Of a DNA stretch of 64,000 bases, positions 34,496 to 42,865 are shown in pieces. The position numbers were made by a program, and so were the translations under genes. Position 1 is the stretch's first letter, and every line of letters starts with the position of its first letter. The stretch is from Azospirillum sp. B21 (GTDB lineage Bacteria; Pseudomonadota; Alphaproteobacteria; Azospirillales; Azospirillaceae): assembly GCF_008364825.1 (NCBI RefSeq), contig NZ_VTTO01000008.1, positions 124,001 to 188,000 of the forward strand. Reading direction: 5' to 3'. Below the pieces are notes generated by a model that was given only the letters and a program-made list of their open reading frames with translations, had not been told where the DNA came from and searched no databases.

Positions 34496-35815
34496 TCATC
34501 GCGCGTCGGCCACCCGTCCCCGCAGGCGCCATTGCCCCTCGACCTGCTGCCACAGATGCGGGGAGCGGAAGCTGTCGGTCAGGTTGTCGAAATAGGCGCG
34601 GTCCATGATCGGGGATTCGAAGGCCCGGCTTGCGATGGGGAACTCCCGCTCCGGCAGGCTCAGATACTCCAGGATACGGTCCAGGAAGCGCTCCGGGAAC
34701 TCCCCGTCGAAGCGGTCGACCAGCGCCACCCCTTCCTCCCGCGTGATGTCGCCGGAGCGGATTTCCTGTGCAGCATCATAGGTCGCCCGCCCGATGCCGA
34801 ACTTGATGAAGGTCGTGTAGTAGTGCAGATCGTCGATCTGGTCGTCGATGCTGTTGTACTTGCTGTAGGTGCCGACGGTGCGCTCCGGCGCCGCTTCGAA
34901 ATTACCGTGCTCGACCGCGTAATAGTAGCAGCTTTGCGGATGCCATTTCAGGAAATACCCAAGGTAGGCGACGGAAATATTTTTCTTTTCTATAAGATCG
35001 GGGTTGGCAGGCATGTAAATCTGCAAATCCGATTCGTCCAGACCGAACTCGCTTTTGAGATCGCTCAAAGAGACGCCCCCAAGATAGACGTCCTTCGGAT
35101 CCGACAGGGCGAAATACTTCCAGGCCCGCAAGGCGGTGTCGTTGTCCTGGATCGGGTTGCCGTACTCGGCTTCGTTCTCGCCATAGAAGACCAGCGGGAT
35201 ATCGAACAAGGCCGCCATTTTCGGCGCCATTGCCTTCTGGCCGATCATGAAGGGCTGGAAGGGATGGAAAAGGTTCTCGACTGCCAGACGGGTGAGCAGG
35301 CGATGAACCTGTCCATTCGGGGTGCACAGGTAATTGTCGAAGCCGGAATGAATCCAGGATTGGAAATTCCGCCATCCCCAGGGGGTGTGGATATGCGGTG
35401 CCCAAGTGACCGTCAGCGGATGCATGCCGTAGCGGTGCTTCAGGATGTGGGCGGCATAGAAGCTGTCTTTTCCGCCCGAACCCGGCACGAGGCAGTCGTA
35501 GCGGCCATCGGTGCGCCGATGGCGGTTGCACAGCTCGACCAGTTCCGCTTCGCGCTGCTGCCAATCGATCTCACGCTGCTTCCGCTCCGCTTGGCGGCAA
35601 GCGTCGCACACGCCCTGCTCGTCGAAATGAATGGTTTCCTTGCGGCTGCCCGCCGTGTGCCGGTATTCGACCGTCGAGTTCGGCCGCTGGTTCGAAATGA
35701 CGCAGGACCGGCAGAATTCGATCTCCTGGGGCAGCCCGTACAAAGCCTGGGGCGCCGGAGCGTCCGGCTGGAACGGCGCAAGATCGATGGTGCGACGGGA
35801 TGGGTAGCGGGGCAT
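34496..35815 (-). CDS. N-acetyl sugar amidotransferase (WbpG/PseA family)
   Basis: A 439-residue ATP-dependent PP-loop amidotransferase that turns an N-acetyl group into an acetamidino group. The PP-loop is 'LVPGSGGKDSFYAA'. A zinc-type pair, 'FCRSCVISNQRPN' and 'GVCDACRQAE', is characteristic of the family, as is 'HIHTPWGWRNFQSWIHSGFD'. It needs ammonia from the HisH/HisF homologues about 4 kb away. In Campylobacter PseA modifies pseudaminate, and related enzymes act on legionaminate. With the genes here, an acetamidino-legionaminate is a reasonable product. The PtmE-like gene starts the same transcript 18 bp upstream. Confidence 0.9.
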   Translation of the reverse strand: MPRYPSRRTIDLAPFQPDAPAPQALYGLPQEIEFCRSCVISNQRPNSTVEYRHTAGSRKETIHFDEQGVCDACRQAERKQREIDWQQREAELVELCNRHRRTDGRYDCLVPGSGGKDSFYAAHILKHRYGMHPLTVTWAPHIHTPWGWRNFQSWIHSGFDNYLCTPNGQVHRLLTRLAVENLFHPFQPFMIGQKAMAPKMAALFDIPLVFYGENEAEYGNPIQDNDTALRAWKYFALSDPKDVYLGGVSLSDLKSEFGLDESDLQIYMPANPDLIEKKNISVAYLGYFLKWHPQSCYYYAVEHGNFEAAPERTVGTYSKYNSIDDQIDDLHYYTTFIKFGIGRATYDAAQEIRSGDITREEGVALVDRFDGEFPERFLDRILEYLSLPEREFPIASRAFESPIMDRAYFDNLTDSFRSPHLWQQVEGQWRLRGRVADAR

Positions 35816-35833
35816 GGCGACTCGCGTTCGGGA

Positions 35834-36895
35834 TCAAAGAAAGATCTGCTCATAGTCCTGATGGGCGCGCTCCAGATCGGACAGGCGCCCGATATCCATC
35901 CAGTATTCATGGATGGGGAAAGACCCTACGGGCTGCCGGTTCTGGAGCACCCGGCTCAACAGAGCCGGCATATCGGCGGGCTGACCGGACGGCAGGTGGT
36001 CCAGGCAGTCTGGATTTAGTACATAGACTCCGGCGTTGATGAAGTGGGTGTAGGTCGGCTTTTCGACGATATCCAACACCCGGTCATGCTGAAGCGAAAC
36101 GACGCCGAACGGCAGGTCGATGCTATGTTCACGCACGCCGAGGGTGGCGGCACAGCCGGAAAGGCGGTGGAACTCGAACAGGCTGGCGTAGTCGATGCGG
36201 GTCAGAAGGTCGCCGTTCATGACGCAGAACGGGGCGTCCGGGCGCTCAGGCAGAAGGGACAAGGCTCCGGCGGTTCCCAGCTTGCTTTCCTCCTTCAGGT
36301 AGCGGATCTCCGCCCCCCAGCGCTCGCCATCGCCGAAATGCCGCTCGATCACCTCCCCCATATAGTTCACGGCAATGAAAAAGCGGTGGAAGCCTTGAGC
36401 AATGAAGCTCTGCAGGATGAGTTCCAGGATCGGCCGGCCGCCGATGCGGATCATCGGCTTGGGACAATTCTCGGTCAGCGGTCGCAGACGCCGGCCTTCG
36501 CCGCCGGCCATCAGGACGACCCAATTGTCGTGACGGACGGGAGTTGTCATGTCATGGAGCGTCAGCAGCCCGACGATCCGCCCTTGGGCGGAAAGCACCG
36601 GCAGATAGCGGATGGCATGGCGATTCATGAGCATGACCGCCTGTTCGCGGTTTCCCTCTTCAGGGAAGGTGATCGGCTGGTGCTCCATGACATCGGTGAC
36701 CGGTGCCGAGAGCGGAATCCCTTTCAGGATGGCACGCCGCACGTCACCATCCGTGACCGTTCCGAGCAGCCGGCTGTGATCGTCCACCACCAGGGCGATC
36801 GATTCGGAGTTCCTTTCGAAGAGACGCAACACGTCGACGACGGGCGTCCCCGGAGACGTTGCAGCCTGCTTCCAGGCGATCATCGCATTGTCCAT
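35834..36895 (-). CDS. ptmE: CBS-domain sugar-phosphate guanylyltransferase (PtmE-like)
   Basis: A 353-residue protein. The first 115 residues hold two CBS motifs ('IALVVDDHSRLLGTVTDGDV' and 'IRYLPVLSAQGRIVGLLTLH'), which often bind adenine nucleotides for regulation. From about residue 125 comes a nucleotidyltransferase: 'WVVLMAGGEGRRLRPLTENC', 'KPMIRIGGRPILE', 'CVMNGDLLTRIDY', 'IVEKPTYTHFINAGVYVLNP' and 'YWMDIGRLSDLERA'. This arrangement matches Campylobacter PtmE, which forms the GDP-glucosamine-type precursor of legionaminic acid. It suggests the GDP-linked version of the pathway here. The exact sugar phosphate is not proven. Confidence 0.85.
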   Translation of the reverse strand: MDNAMIAWKQAATSPGTPVVDVLRLFERNSESIALVVDDHSRLLGTVTDGDVRRAILKGIPLSAPVTDVMEHQPITFPEEGNREQAVMLMNRHAIRYLPVLSAQGRIVGLLTLHDMTTPVRHDNWVVLMAGGEGRRLRPLTENCPKPMIRIGGRPILELILQSFIAQGFHRFFIAVNYMGEVIERHFGDGERWGAEIRYLKEESKLGTAGALSLLPERPDAPFCVMNGDLLTRIDYASLFEFHRLSGCAATLGVREHSIDLPFGVVSLQHDRVLDIVEKPTYTHFINAGVYVLNPDCLDHLPSGQPADMPALLSRVLQNRQPVGSFPIHEYWMDIGRLSDLERAHQDYEQIFL

Positions 36896-37008
36896 CGGTG
36901 GTCAAACGCAGGTCATCGATGTTTAATCACCAAGCCCTTAACAAAGATGAATTTTGGGTCGAATGCAGCTCTCCCGGAATGCGAATTCCTGCCTCCAGGA
37001 AATGCGTC

Positions 37009-38304
37009 TTAAAAAGCATAGGGATTCCCCTTCTTCTTGACGAAGCGGAATGCGTCGAGAGCACCTTCGATTCCCACAGCCTCCAGTCCGGCCCGGATTT
37101 CGTCCCCATATGTGGAAACGATCAGGATCGTGTGGGCTTTGCTATGGATCTCCTTGTATTCGGATAGGCTGTAACAGCGCAGGCCGTCCACCTCGCCGGA
37201 AAAGTTGGTGTCGATAAAGCCTTGGACATCCGGCAACTTCCGCTCGGCAAGCAACACTCGAAAGCTTCGTCCCGCGCTTCCCGCGCCGTAGATGAACATG
37301 GGGCTGCCCGGTCGCAGCATCGCCAAATTGCGCAGGACGACGCGGTCGACGGCCATCAGGGCGCGCTCGGCTTCCGGCGCCATCAGGTCGTGCCGGCGAA
37401 GAAACTCGATGAACGGTTCAGGAAAGTCACAGTCGTTTGGAGGAGCCGTGTTCTTGTAAACATCAATCAGCAAATCATCATTAAAAAATGAATGGGGACC
37501 ATATTTGTTTATAACCATATATTTTGGCGAAGACAGAACATCCCCGCTATGAATAAGCCGGGTATCGAACAGGACGATATCGCCCGGATCGATGTCGACT
37601 TTCATGATGTGGCGTTCCATTTCAAGGAGTTCGGTGCAATCTCCGGATTCCAGAGCCCGCATCTTCACGGAATGGTGGATCAGGAAAAAATCAGCAGGGT
37701 GCACGACACCCGCCTCGCGGCTCTTGCGGGCGTAGATGGAGCGTTGGTGCGAGAAAGGGATGAAGGCCAGGCTGTTCTTCGGGCGCCCAGGCCCGTTCGC
37801 GTGGATGACCACCTGGATCAGATAGTGCCCAGGGTCGTGGTCCAGCGTCCCCGGACGGTCCAACACGCTGTCGCGATGCAGGCCGGGCGAGGAGAAATTC
37901 GCACCGATCGTGTTCGTGATCATGCAGACCGGCTCATCGATCAGCAGGTCGAGAGCCTTGCGCACCGTGGCATCGGAAACCAGCGGCCACAAGTCGGGAC
38001 AGTGACCGATACCGCCTGGGAAGATGAAGGAGTCCGTCGTCCCTTGAGCCACTGCGGGGAAATCGCTGTCTTCGAGCCCCGACAGCGCCTTGATGACGTT
38101 CATGCAGCGTTCGACCTCTGCCGGCTCGAACACGTCGGTGATCTTGACGATGCCGTACTGGCAGAACGCTTCCTTCAAAGCCGGAGACAACTCGCCGACC
38201 TTGAAGCGCGCATAGGTTTGCAGCCCCCCCCATGGGCTTGGGAACGCGGAATAGAACTGCGCGACGCTCAACGGGCGGTCGTCCTGAAAGCACATAGTGG
38301 GCAT
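37009..38304 (-). CDS. PhyH-like Fe(II)/2-oxoglutarate dioxygenase with C-terminal Rossmann-like module (paralogue 2)
   Basis: A 431-residue protein with the same architecture and length as the one at 22228-23523. The dioxygenase part has 'YGIVKITDVFEPAEVERCM', iron ligands in 'SPGLHRDSVLD' and the distal His in 'VLFDTRLIHSGD', again with a Lys ('SSPKYMV') where an Arg is expected to bind 2-oxoglutarate. The C-terminal module reads 'PMFIYGAGSAGRSFRVLL' ... 'GFIDTNFSGEVDGLRC' ... 'ILIVSTYGDEIRAGLEAVG'. The start at 38304 has GGAGGAAAC directly upstream. The coding region around 37440-37510 is unusually AT-rich. It is likely a second hydroxylase acting on the same class of sugar as its paralogue. 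Confidence 0.78.
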   Translation of the reverse strand: MPTMCFQDDRPLSVAQFYSAFPSPWGGLQTYARFKVGELSPALKEAFCQYGIVKITDVFEPAEVERCMNVIKALSGLEDSDFPAVAQGTTDSFIFPGGIGHCPDLWPLVSDATVRKALDLLIDEPVCMITNTIGANFSSPGLHRDSVLDRPGTLDHDPGHYLIQVVIHANGPGRPKNSLAFIPFSHQRSIYARKSREAGVVHPADFFLIHHSVKMRALESGDCTELLEMERHIMKVDIDPGDIVLFDTRLIHSGDVLSSPKYMVINKYGPHSFFNDDLLIDVYKNTAPPNDCDFPEPFIEFLRRHDLMAPEAERALMAVDRVVLRNLAMLRPGSPMFIYGAGSAGRSFRVLLAERKLPDVQGFIDTNFSGEVDGLRCYSLSEYKEIHSKAHTILIVSTYGDEIRAGLEAVGIEGALDAFRFVKKKGNPYAF

Positions 38305-38420
38305 GTTTCCTCCTTGTTGCTGACAGTTCCGCGGCGATGCGCATGGCGCGCGCAGTATGAGACCGGGGTGCGCGGTTCGCAAATCCGGAGATACGGGGCA
38401 ATGCATGCCGATTTCCCCGA

Positions 38421-40454
38421 TCAATCGGGGCGGTCGTGCACCGTCATGCGGTTGAGAAGAGCCAGCAGGCGGGTCTGCGCCTGTCCGTCCAACCGCCCCC
38501 AGCGGCGGCTTTCCTGTCGTTGCAGGCGTGCCAGCTCCGCCAGGCAGGCGGGATCCGAGGTCATGCGCCGCATCTGCCCGGCGAAGGCATCGCGCCCTTC
38601 CACCCGGATCACCCCTGGCACGCCGGCAAAATCGGTATAGCCGTAGCGGTAGACATCATAATTCAAGACCGGATGTCCGCAGGCGATCGCCCAGCGGATG
38701 GTCGCCGACACCGAAGCGACATAGAGGTCGCACAGCGGTACCAGCCGGGCGGTGTCCCATCCTGTCGCCACGGCGATCCCCCGCTCCCGGAAGGGAACGA
38801 AGTGCCGATCGATGGCCGTAGGATGAGGGCAGACCAGAATGCCGAAGTCCTTCACCTGTGCCAGCCGCTCGGCCCAATACTCGATGAGGTCGTCGAAGGT
38901 CGCGAATTCGCAACGATGGCCGCCGCGATGATGGCCGTCGGGTGGCGGGGCGCACAGCAGCAGCGGCCGGTCCGCCGGCAGGCCGAACGATCGGGCCAGC
39001 AGGGCACGTCCTTTCTCCCGATTGCGCATGCCTTGTGCCAGCACATCGTCATACAAGGCCCCGACCTCGACCAGCCGGGCGCCACTCAGGCCCTCGCGGC
39101 GGTAATGGTCGGCCATCGCAGCGTTTTCCACGGCGATCACGTCCGCATCGCCGCTGTGGGCGATCCAGGGGCGGTCCGGGGCCCCGCCTGTCCATTGCAG
39201 GGCCAGGGCTTCGGGAATGGGCAGGCGGCTCATCATCGAACCGCCATGTTCGTAAAGCCATTGACCGCCGCACAAACGCAGCAGGCTGCACCCGACCGGT
39301 CCCGGCCGATGGCGAGGGTCACGCTCCAGCACACTGGCCGGCTCCAGGGCCGTCGCGATGGTATAGGGAAGGACGATCGACGGTACGCCATGGGCATGCC
39401 CGACACGGATTGGAATGCCGGTGGCATAGCTGGGATTGTCTTCCGGAAACAGCAAAGCGCGGGCATCCGTCTTGCGCAGCATGGCCGCCACTGCTCGCTT
39501 GAGACGCCACAGGCGGAAAATTTCCCCTGCGAAGCGCCTCCAGGGAAGAACCCAGGGGCGATCGGAGGCCTGGGGACCAGCATCCGGCGCCAGGAGGGTG
39601 CGACCACCGGAACCCTTGTCGAATGTCACTGCCAGGAGATCGGCCTGGAACACGCCCCACCCCGGGAAGTGGACGCGGAGCATCAGATTGGCGTTCTTTC
39701 CCAATCGCCGGCGGGATACGGGCGGGACGTCGAAGTCGGCGGTGAGCGATGTCCAATCGGGCGACAGCAGGACATAGCGATCCTGTGTGTGAACGGGTGG
39801 CAGCCCGTCTCCGTAATATTGCTGCAGGCAGATCCTGACCGCCAGCGGGCGGTCAGCCCGTGCCCGCAGCCTCAGCCGCAGCCGTGAACCGGCGAAGCGA
39901 TCCACGTCCCCCAGTCTTTTCTGGAGCCTGCTCTCCCCGGTTGCCGCGCGCAACTGGCGCCAACGCAGGAAGTGTGTCTCGTCCGAGTCCGTCTCGCCTG
40001 AAACGCGTACGGCGCCTCCGGGGCCAGGGGTGCCGATCTGCCAGCCGTTGGCCAGATCGGCGCATGGGGCGGAATGTTCTGCATCCACCTCATGGACACT
40101 TCCGGCATGCACCCCGTCGAAGCCCCCCGGGCAGGCTGCCGCATGCCGGGCAAGTGGGCCGGCCGTCTGCGCGCCATCCGATGCAACTGCAGTGCCGGAG
40201 GTGTAGAAACTTACCACCCCCATTTCAAGCGCGCTCTGCATGTCCTGAAAAAGGAAAGGATAAGGGCATCCGAAATGCACGACAGGGGTGAATGTTCCAT
40301 CATCCAGAAGCAGTTTTACAACTCTGGACATCTCGCGAAAATGCGTCTGTTCATAGACGTTCAGTATAACTGACTTCTTGCGATTGGCGTTGGTGCTTTT
40401 TTTGAATTTGTTTTGGCTTTCTCTCAAATGTTTTATATCTCCTTGTGGCGGCAT
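38421..40454 (-). CDS. GT-B-fold glycosyltransferase-like protein with an inserted beta-rich domain
   Basis: About 677 residues; the start is uncertain (ATG 40454 chosen; 40547 and 40607 are in frame). It shares both ends with the 509-residue protein at 23719: N-terminal 'VILNVYEQTHFREMSRVVKL' and C-terminal 'YVASVSATIRWAIACGHP' with 'NYDVYRYGYTDFAGVPG'. Between them is an extra stretch of about 180 residues ('NGWQIGTPGPGGAVRVSGE', 'RFAGSRLRLRLRARADRPLA', 'LMLRVHFPGWGVF') with the alternating pattern of a beta-sandwich, like a carbohydrate-binding module. The DNA around its start is AT-rich. A capsule-type sugar transferase that also binds the growing glycan is one reading. Confidence 0.62.
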   Translation of the reverse strand: MPPQGDIKHLRESQNKFKKSTNANRKKSVILNVYEQTHFREMSRVVKLLLDDGTFTPVVHFGCPYPFLFQDMQSALEMGVVSFYTSGTAVASDGAQTAGPLARHAAACPGGFDGVHAGSVHEVDAEHSAPCADLANGWQIGTPGPGGAVRVSGETDSDETHFLRWRQLRAATGESRLQKRLGDVDRFAGSRLRLRLRARADRPLAVRICLQQYYGDGLPPVHTQDRYVLLSPDWTSLTADFDVPPVSRRRLGKNANLMLRVHFPGWGVFQADLLAVTFDKGSGGRTLLAPDAGPQASDRPWVLPWRRFAGEIFRLWRLKRAVAAMLRKTDARALLFPEDNPSYATGIPIRVGHAHGVPSIVLPYTIATALEPASVLERDPRHRPGPVGCSLLRLCGGQWLYEHGGSMMSRLPIPEALALQWTGGAPDRPWIAHSGDADVIAVENAAMADHYRREGLSGARLVEVGALYDDVLAQGMRNREKGRALLARSFGLPADRPLLLCAPPPDGHHRGGHRCEFATFDDLIEYWAERLAQVKDFGILVCPHPTAIDRHFVPFRERGIAVATGWDTARLVPLCDLYVASVSATIRWAIACGHPVLNYDVYRYGYTDFAGVPGVIRVEGRDAFAGQMRRMTSDPACLAELARLQRQESRRWGRLDGQAQTRLLALLNRMTVHDRPD

Positions 40455-40660
40455 CAATTTTTCATTTCCGAACAAGCCGAGTAGCCGGAAAAAATAAAAG
40501 AAGAGGCGGCGAAGCGGCAAGAGGGAAACTGGAAAAGAAACGCGCATCTTTGCCGGCAAGGCTATTGCCCGCTGCCCCTTGCGGCTGCATCTTGATGAAT
40601 TTAGCATACTCCAGGACGCCCTGCGGCGATCCGTGAAACAGCTTGCAGTGAAAGAGCGCC
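40455..40660. promoter_or_regulatory. Divergent, partly AT-rich region before the radical SAM gene
   Basis: About 206 bp between divergent genes (less if the minus-strand gene starts at 40547 or 40607). AT content rises near 40455-40500. It should hold promoters for both genes. No specific sites can be assigned. Confidence 0.3.
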
Positions 40661-42220
40661 ATGTCGGAAGCCATCAGAGCTCCCAAAGTTCTTCTGCTCT
40701 ATCCGCCGCATCAGGCATGGCCCGGCTACATGTGCAAGCCCAATGGCTCTCTCGCCTATCCCAGCCTGGGGGGCGCCTTGCTGCAGGCCGGGATCGAGGT
40801 GCGTGTGTTCGACGCCTGCGTCGGCAATGTGAAGGACGATCTGGACCAGGTCTTCTACCGCTCCAGCAACCTGCCGAGCGGCCTGCTGCGAACAGGGGTT
40901 TCCGAAGACAGAATCCTGGAGGAGGTTGCCGACGCGGACATTATCGGCATCACATCCATCTTCACCGATCAGGAGACGATGGTCCTGTCGACGGTGCGGC
41001 TCATCAAGCGGCACTTTCCCGATAAGCTGGTGGTATCCGGTGGTGTGAATGCGCGTAACCGGCTGAAGGTATTCTTCGCCGCCGGTGTCGATCTCGTCTG
41101 TTTGTCGGAGGCGGAGCGCACGATCGTCGCCATTGCCGACGCCGTTCGCCGCGGTGACAGGGACTGGGGGGCAATCTCCGGCCTCGCTTTCATGGCGGGC
41201 GATCGGATTCTGTCGACCCCGGCTTCGGCCGGCGACATCGTCTGGAACTTGGACGAGTTGCCGATCCCGGCATGGGAACTGCTGCCCAATGAACGGTACT
41301 GGAAAATCGCCCGTCCGCATGGCGGCCATTTCAAGGAGGGGCAGGAACTCCGCTACGCCTCCATGATGACGTCTCTGGGCTGCGTCTTCACGTGCAGCTA
41401 CTGCCACATCTCTGGCGAGGCGGATGGCGACGTCTCCGGCCCCATTGGCAAGTTCCGCGTCAAATCGACCGAGCGGGTCATGGCCGAACTCGACCGCCTG
41501 CGCGATCTCGGCGTAAAGCAGGTTTTCATCGAGGATGATTCCCTGTTCGGCATGAAACGGCGTGGCATCGATCTGATCCGCAACGTCCGAACGTCAGGTT
41601 TTGAGATTTTCGACGTCAACGGCGTCAACATCATCCATCTGTTGCGCAAGAGCGGCACCGGTAATCGGCTGGAACCGGATGTCGAACTGATCGAACTGCT
41701 CGTCGAATCGGGATTCAAGCAGGTTGCCCTGCCGTTCGAATCAGCCTCTCAGCGGATCATTTCCCGCTATGCCTCCTCCAAATGGAATGTGGAACGCTGC
41801 GACATCGAAGGCCTGATCCGCGCCTGCAAGGATCATGGCCTTGGGGTCACCGGCAACTACATGATCGGCTATCCCGACGAGACGAGGGAGGAAATCGAGG
41901 CCACCATCGCCATGGCGCAATGGCACCGCGACTGTGGTCTCGACGCTGCCAGCTTCATGCTGGTGATCCCGCTGCCGGGAACCCGGCTGTTCGATATGGC
42001 CATCGCCGGCGGCCACCTGTCGGAAGAATACGATCCCGACCGGCTGAATTGGAGCCGGGCCAGCATGGTCAACACCTTGGTTCCGCCGGCGGAACTGGAA
42101 GACATCCGGCGCGGTGCCTGGGAACGGGTCAACGATTCGAAATTCGTCCGCTACAAGAAGGGTATGAACGCCGCGGAAAGCAATGATTTCATCGAGGCGG
42201 CTGTTTCAGAGGGCTCCTGA
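40661..42220 (+). CDS. B12-binding-domain radical SAM protein
   Basis: A 519-residue enzyme. Residues about 8-140 form a cobalamin-binding-like Rossmann domain ('KVLLLYPPHQAWPGY', 'FDACVGN', 'DIIGITSIFTDQE', 'LVVSGGVNARN'). The usual DxHxxG His is replaced by Cys, so base-off/His-on B12 binding is doubtful. The radical SAM cluster is 'SLGCVFTCSYCHISGE' (CxxxCxxC), with 'QVFIEDDSLFG', 'LPFESASQRIISRY' and 'TGNYMIGYPDETREEIE' further on. Such enzymes do methylations and C-C or C-P bond rearrangements. In a glycan island it might build a branched or C-methylated sugar. It is divergent from the GT-B gene and otherwise single. Confidence 0.87.
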   Translation: MSEAIRAPKVLLLYPPHQAWPGYMCKPNGSLAYPSLGGALLQAGIEVRVFDACVGNVKDDLDQVFYRSSNLPSGLLRTGVSEDRILEEVADADIIGITSIFTDQETMVLSTVRLIKRHFPDKLVVSGGVNARNRLKVFFAAGVDLVCLSEAERTIVAIADAVRRGDRDWGAISGLAFMAGDRILSTPASAGDIVWNLDELPIPAWELLPNERYWKIARPHGGHFKEGQELRYASMMTSLGCVFTCSYCHISGEADGDVSGPIGKFRVKSTERVMAELDRLRDLGVKQVFIEDDSLFGMKRRGIDLIRNVRTSGFEIFDVNGVNIIHLLRKSGTGNRLEPDVELIELLVESGFKQVALPFESASQRIISRYASSKWNVERCDIEGLIRACKDHGLGVTGNYMIGYPDETREEIEATIAMAQWHRDCGLDAASFMLVIPLPGTRLFDMAIAGGHLSEEYDPDRLNWSRASMVNTLVPPAELEDIRRGAWERVNDSKFVRYKKGMNAAESNDFIEAAVSEGS

Positions 42221-42251
42221 GCGGTCGTGCGGGCGGATGGGGGCTGTTTGG

Positions 42252-42659
42252 TCAACCAGCCAAAAACCACGCTGCAGCCACCGCGACCGCCAGAACCGAG
42301 GCGGCACGAAGCCGGTCCCTCCTGTAGCGGGCTTCCGCCAGTTGGTTGCGGACGAAGGGATAGAGATTGTAAAGGTTTCGGATGCCGTGAGCCACCAGTT
42401 GGAGCTTGATCTCGTCCATATACATGCTGGCGATCACGACCGGCGTGTCCGGTTCGGCACGTTTGAAGAACTCAGCCGGCGTGATGACGGGAATGCCGTC
42501 AACCTCACCACGCTTATATGTATCGATCACAGCCTCTATCCGCATCTGCGGCCGGCGCTGGATGGCCTGGACAACCAGACGCCCTCCCTGTCCGGCGCCG
42601 AATACAAACAGCGGGACAGTCGTCGGCAGATGAGCCACATCATTTAGGACCCGCATCAT
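42252..42659 (-). CDS. Stand-alone Rossmann-like module with C-terminal membrane segment
   Basis: A 135-residue protein that is the same module found at the C-termini of the genes at 19773, 22228 and 37009: 'PLFVFGAGQGGRLVVQAI', 'IEAVIDTYKRGEVDGIPV', 'VVIASMYMDEIKLQLVAHG'. After it comes a basic linker ('ARYRRDRLRAA') and a hydrophobic end 'SVLAVAVAAAWFLAG' that could anchor it in the membrane. Start codons at 42659 and 42656 have AAGGAAGGG upstream. It may tether or dock partner enzymes, or bind the same small ligand as the fused copies. No catalytic residue is evident. Confidence 0.72.
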   Translation of the reverse strand: MMRVLNDVAHLPTTVPLFVFGAGQGGRLVVQAIQRRPQMRIEAVIDTYKRGEVDGIPVITPAEFFKRAEPDTPVVIASMYMDEIKLQLVAHGIRNLYNLYPFVRNQLAEARYRRDRLRAASVLAVAVAAAWFLAG

Positions 42660-42865
42660 GCTGCACCCTTCCTTTCCGGTTATCGGCCGTTGGCATTTTT
42701 TCTAGACGAGACCAAAGCGGCCGGCAAATTCGATGACCGCACACAGAATCCGCTTCTGGCGGCCTGCGGCTTGGGGCAAGTTCCGGACGGCACTTGCCGC
42801 CGGACTGCTTTTGCCCTCGTTCCGGGTCCCGTTGCCCCAGCCTATCGCCAAGCCGTGAGAGGATC

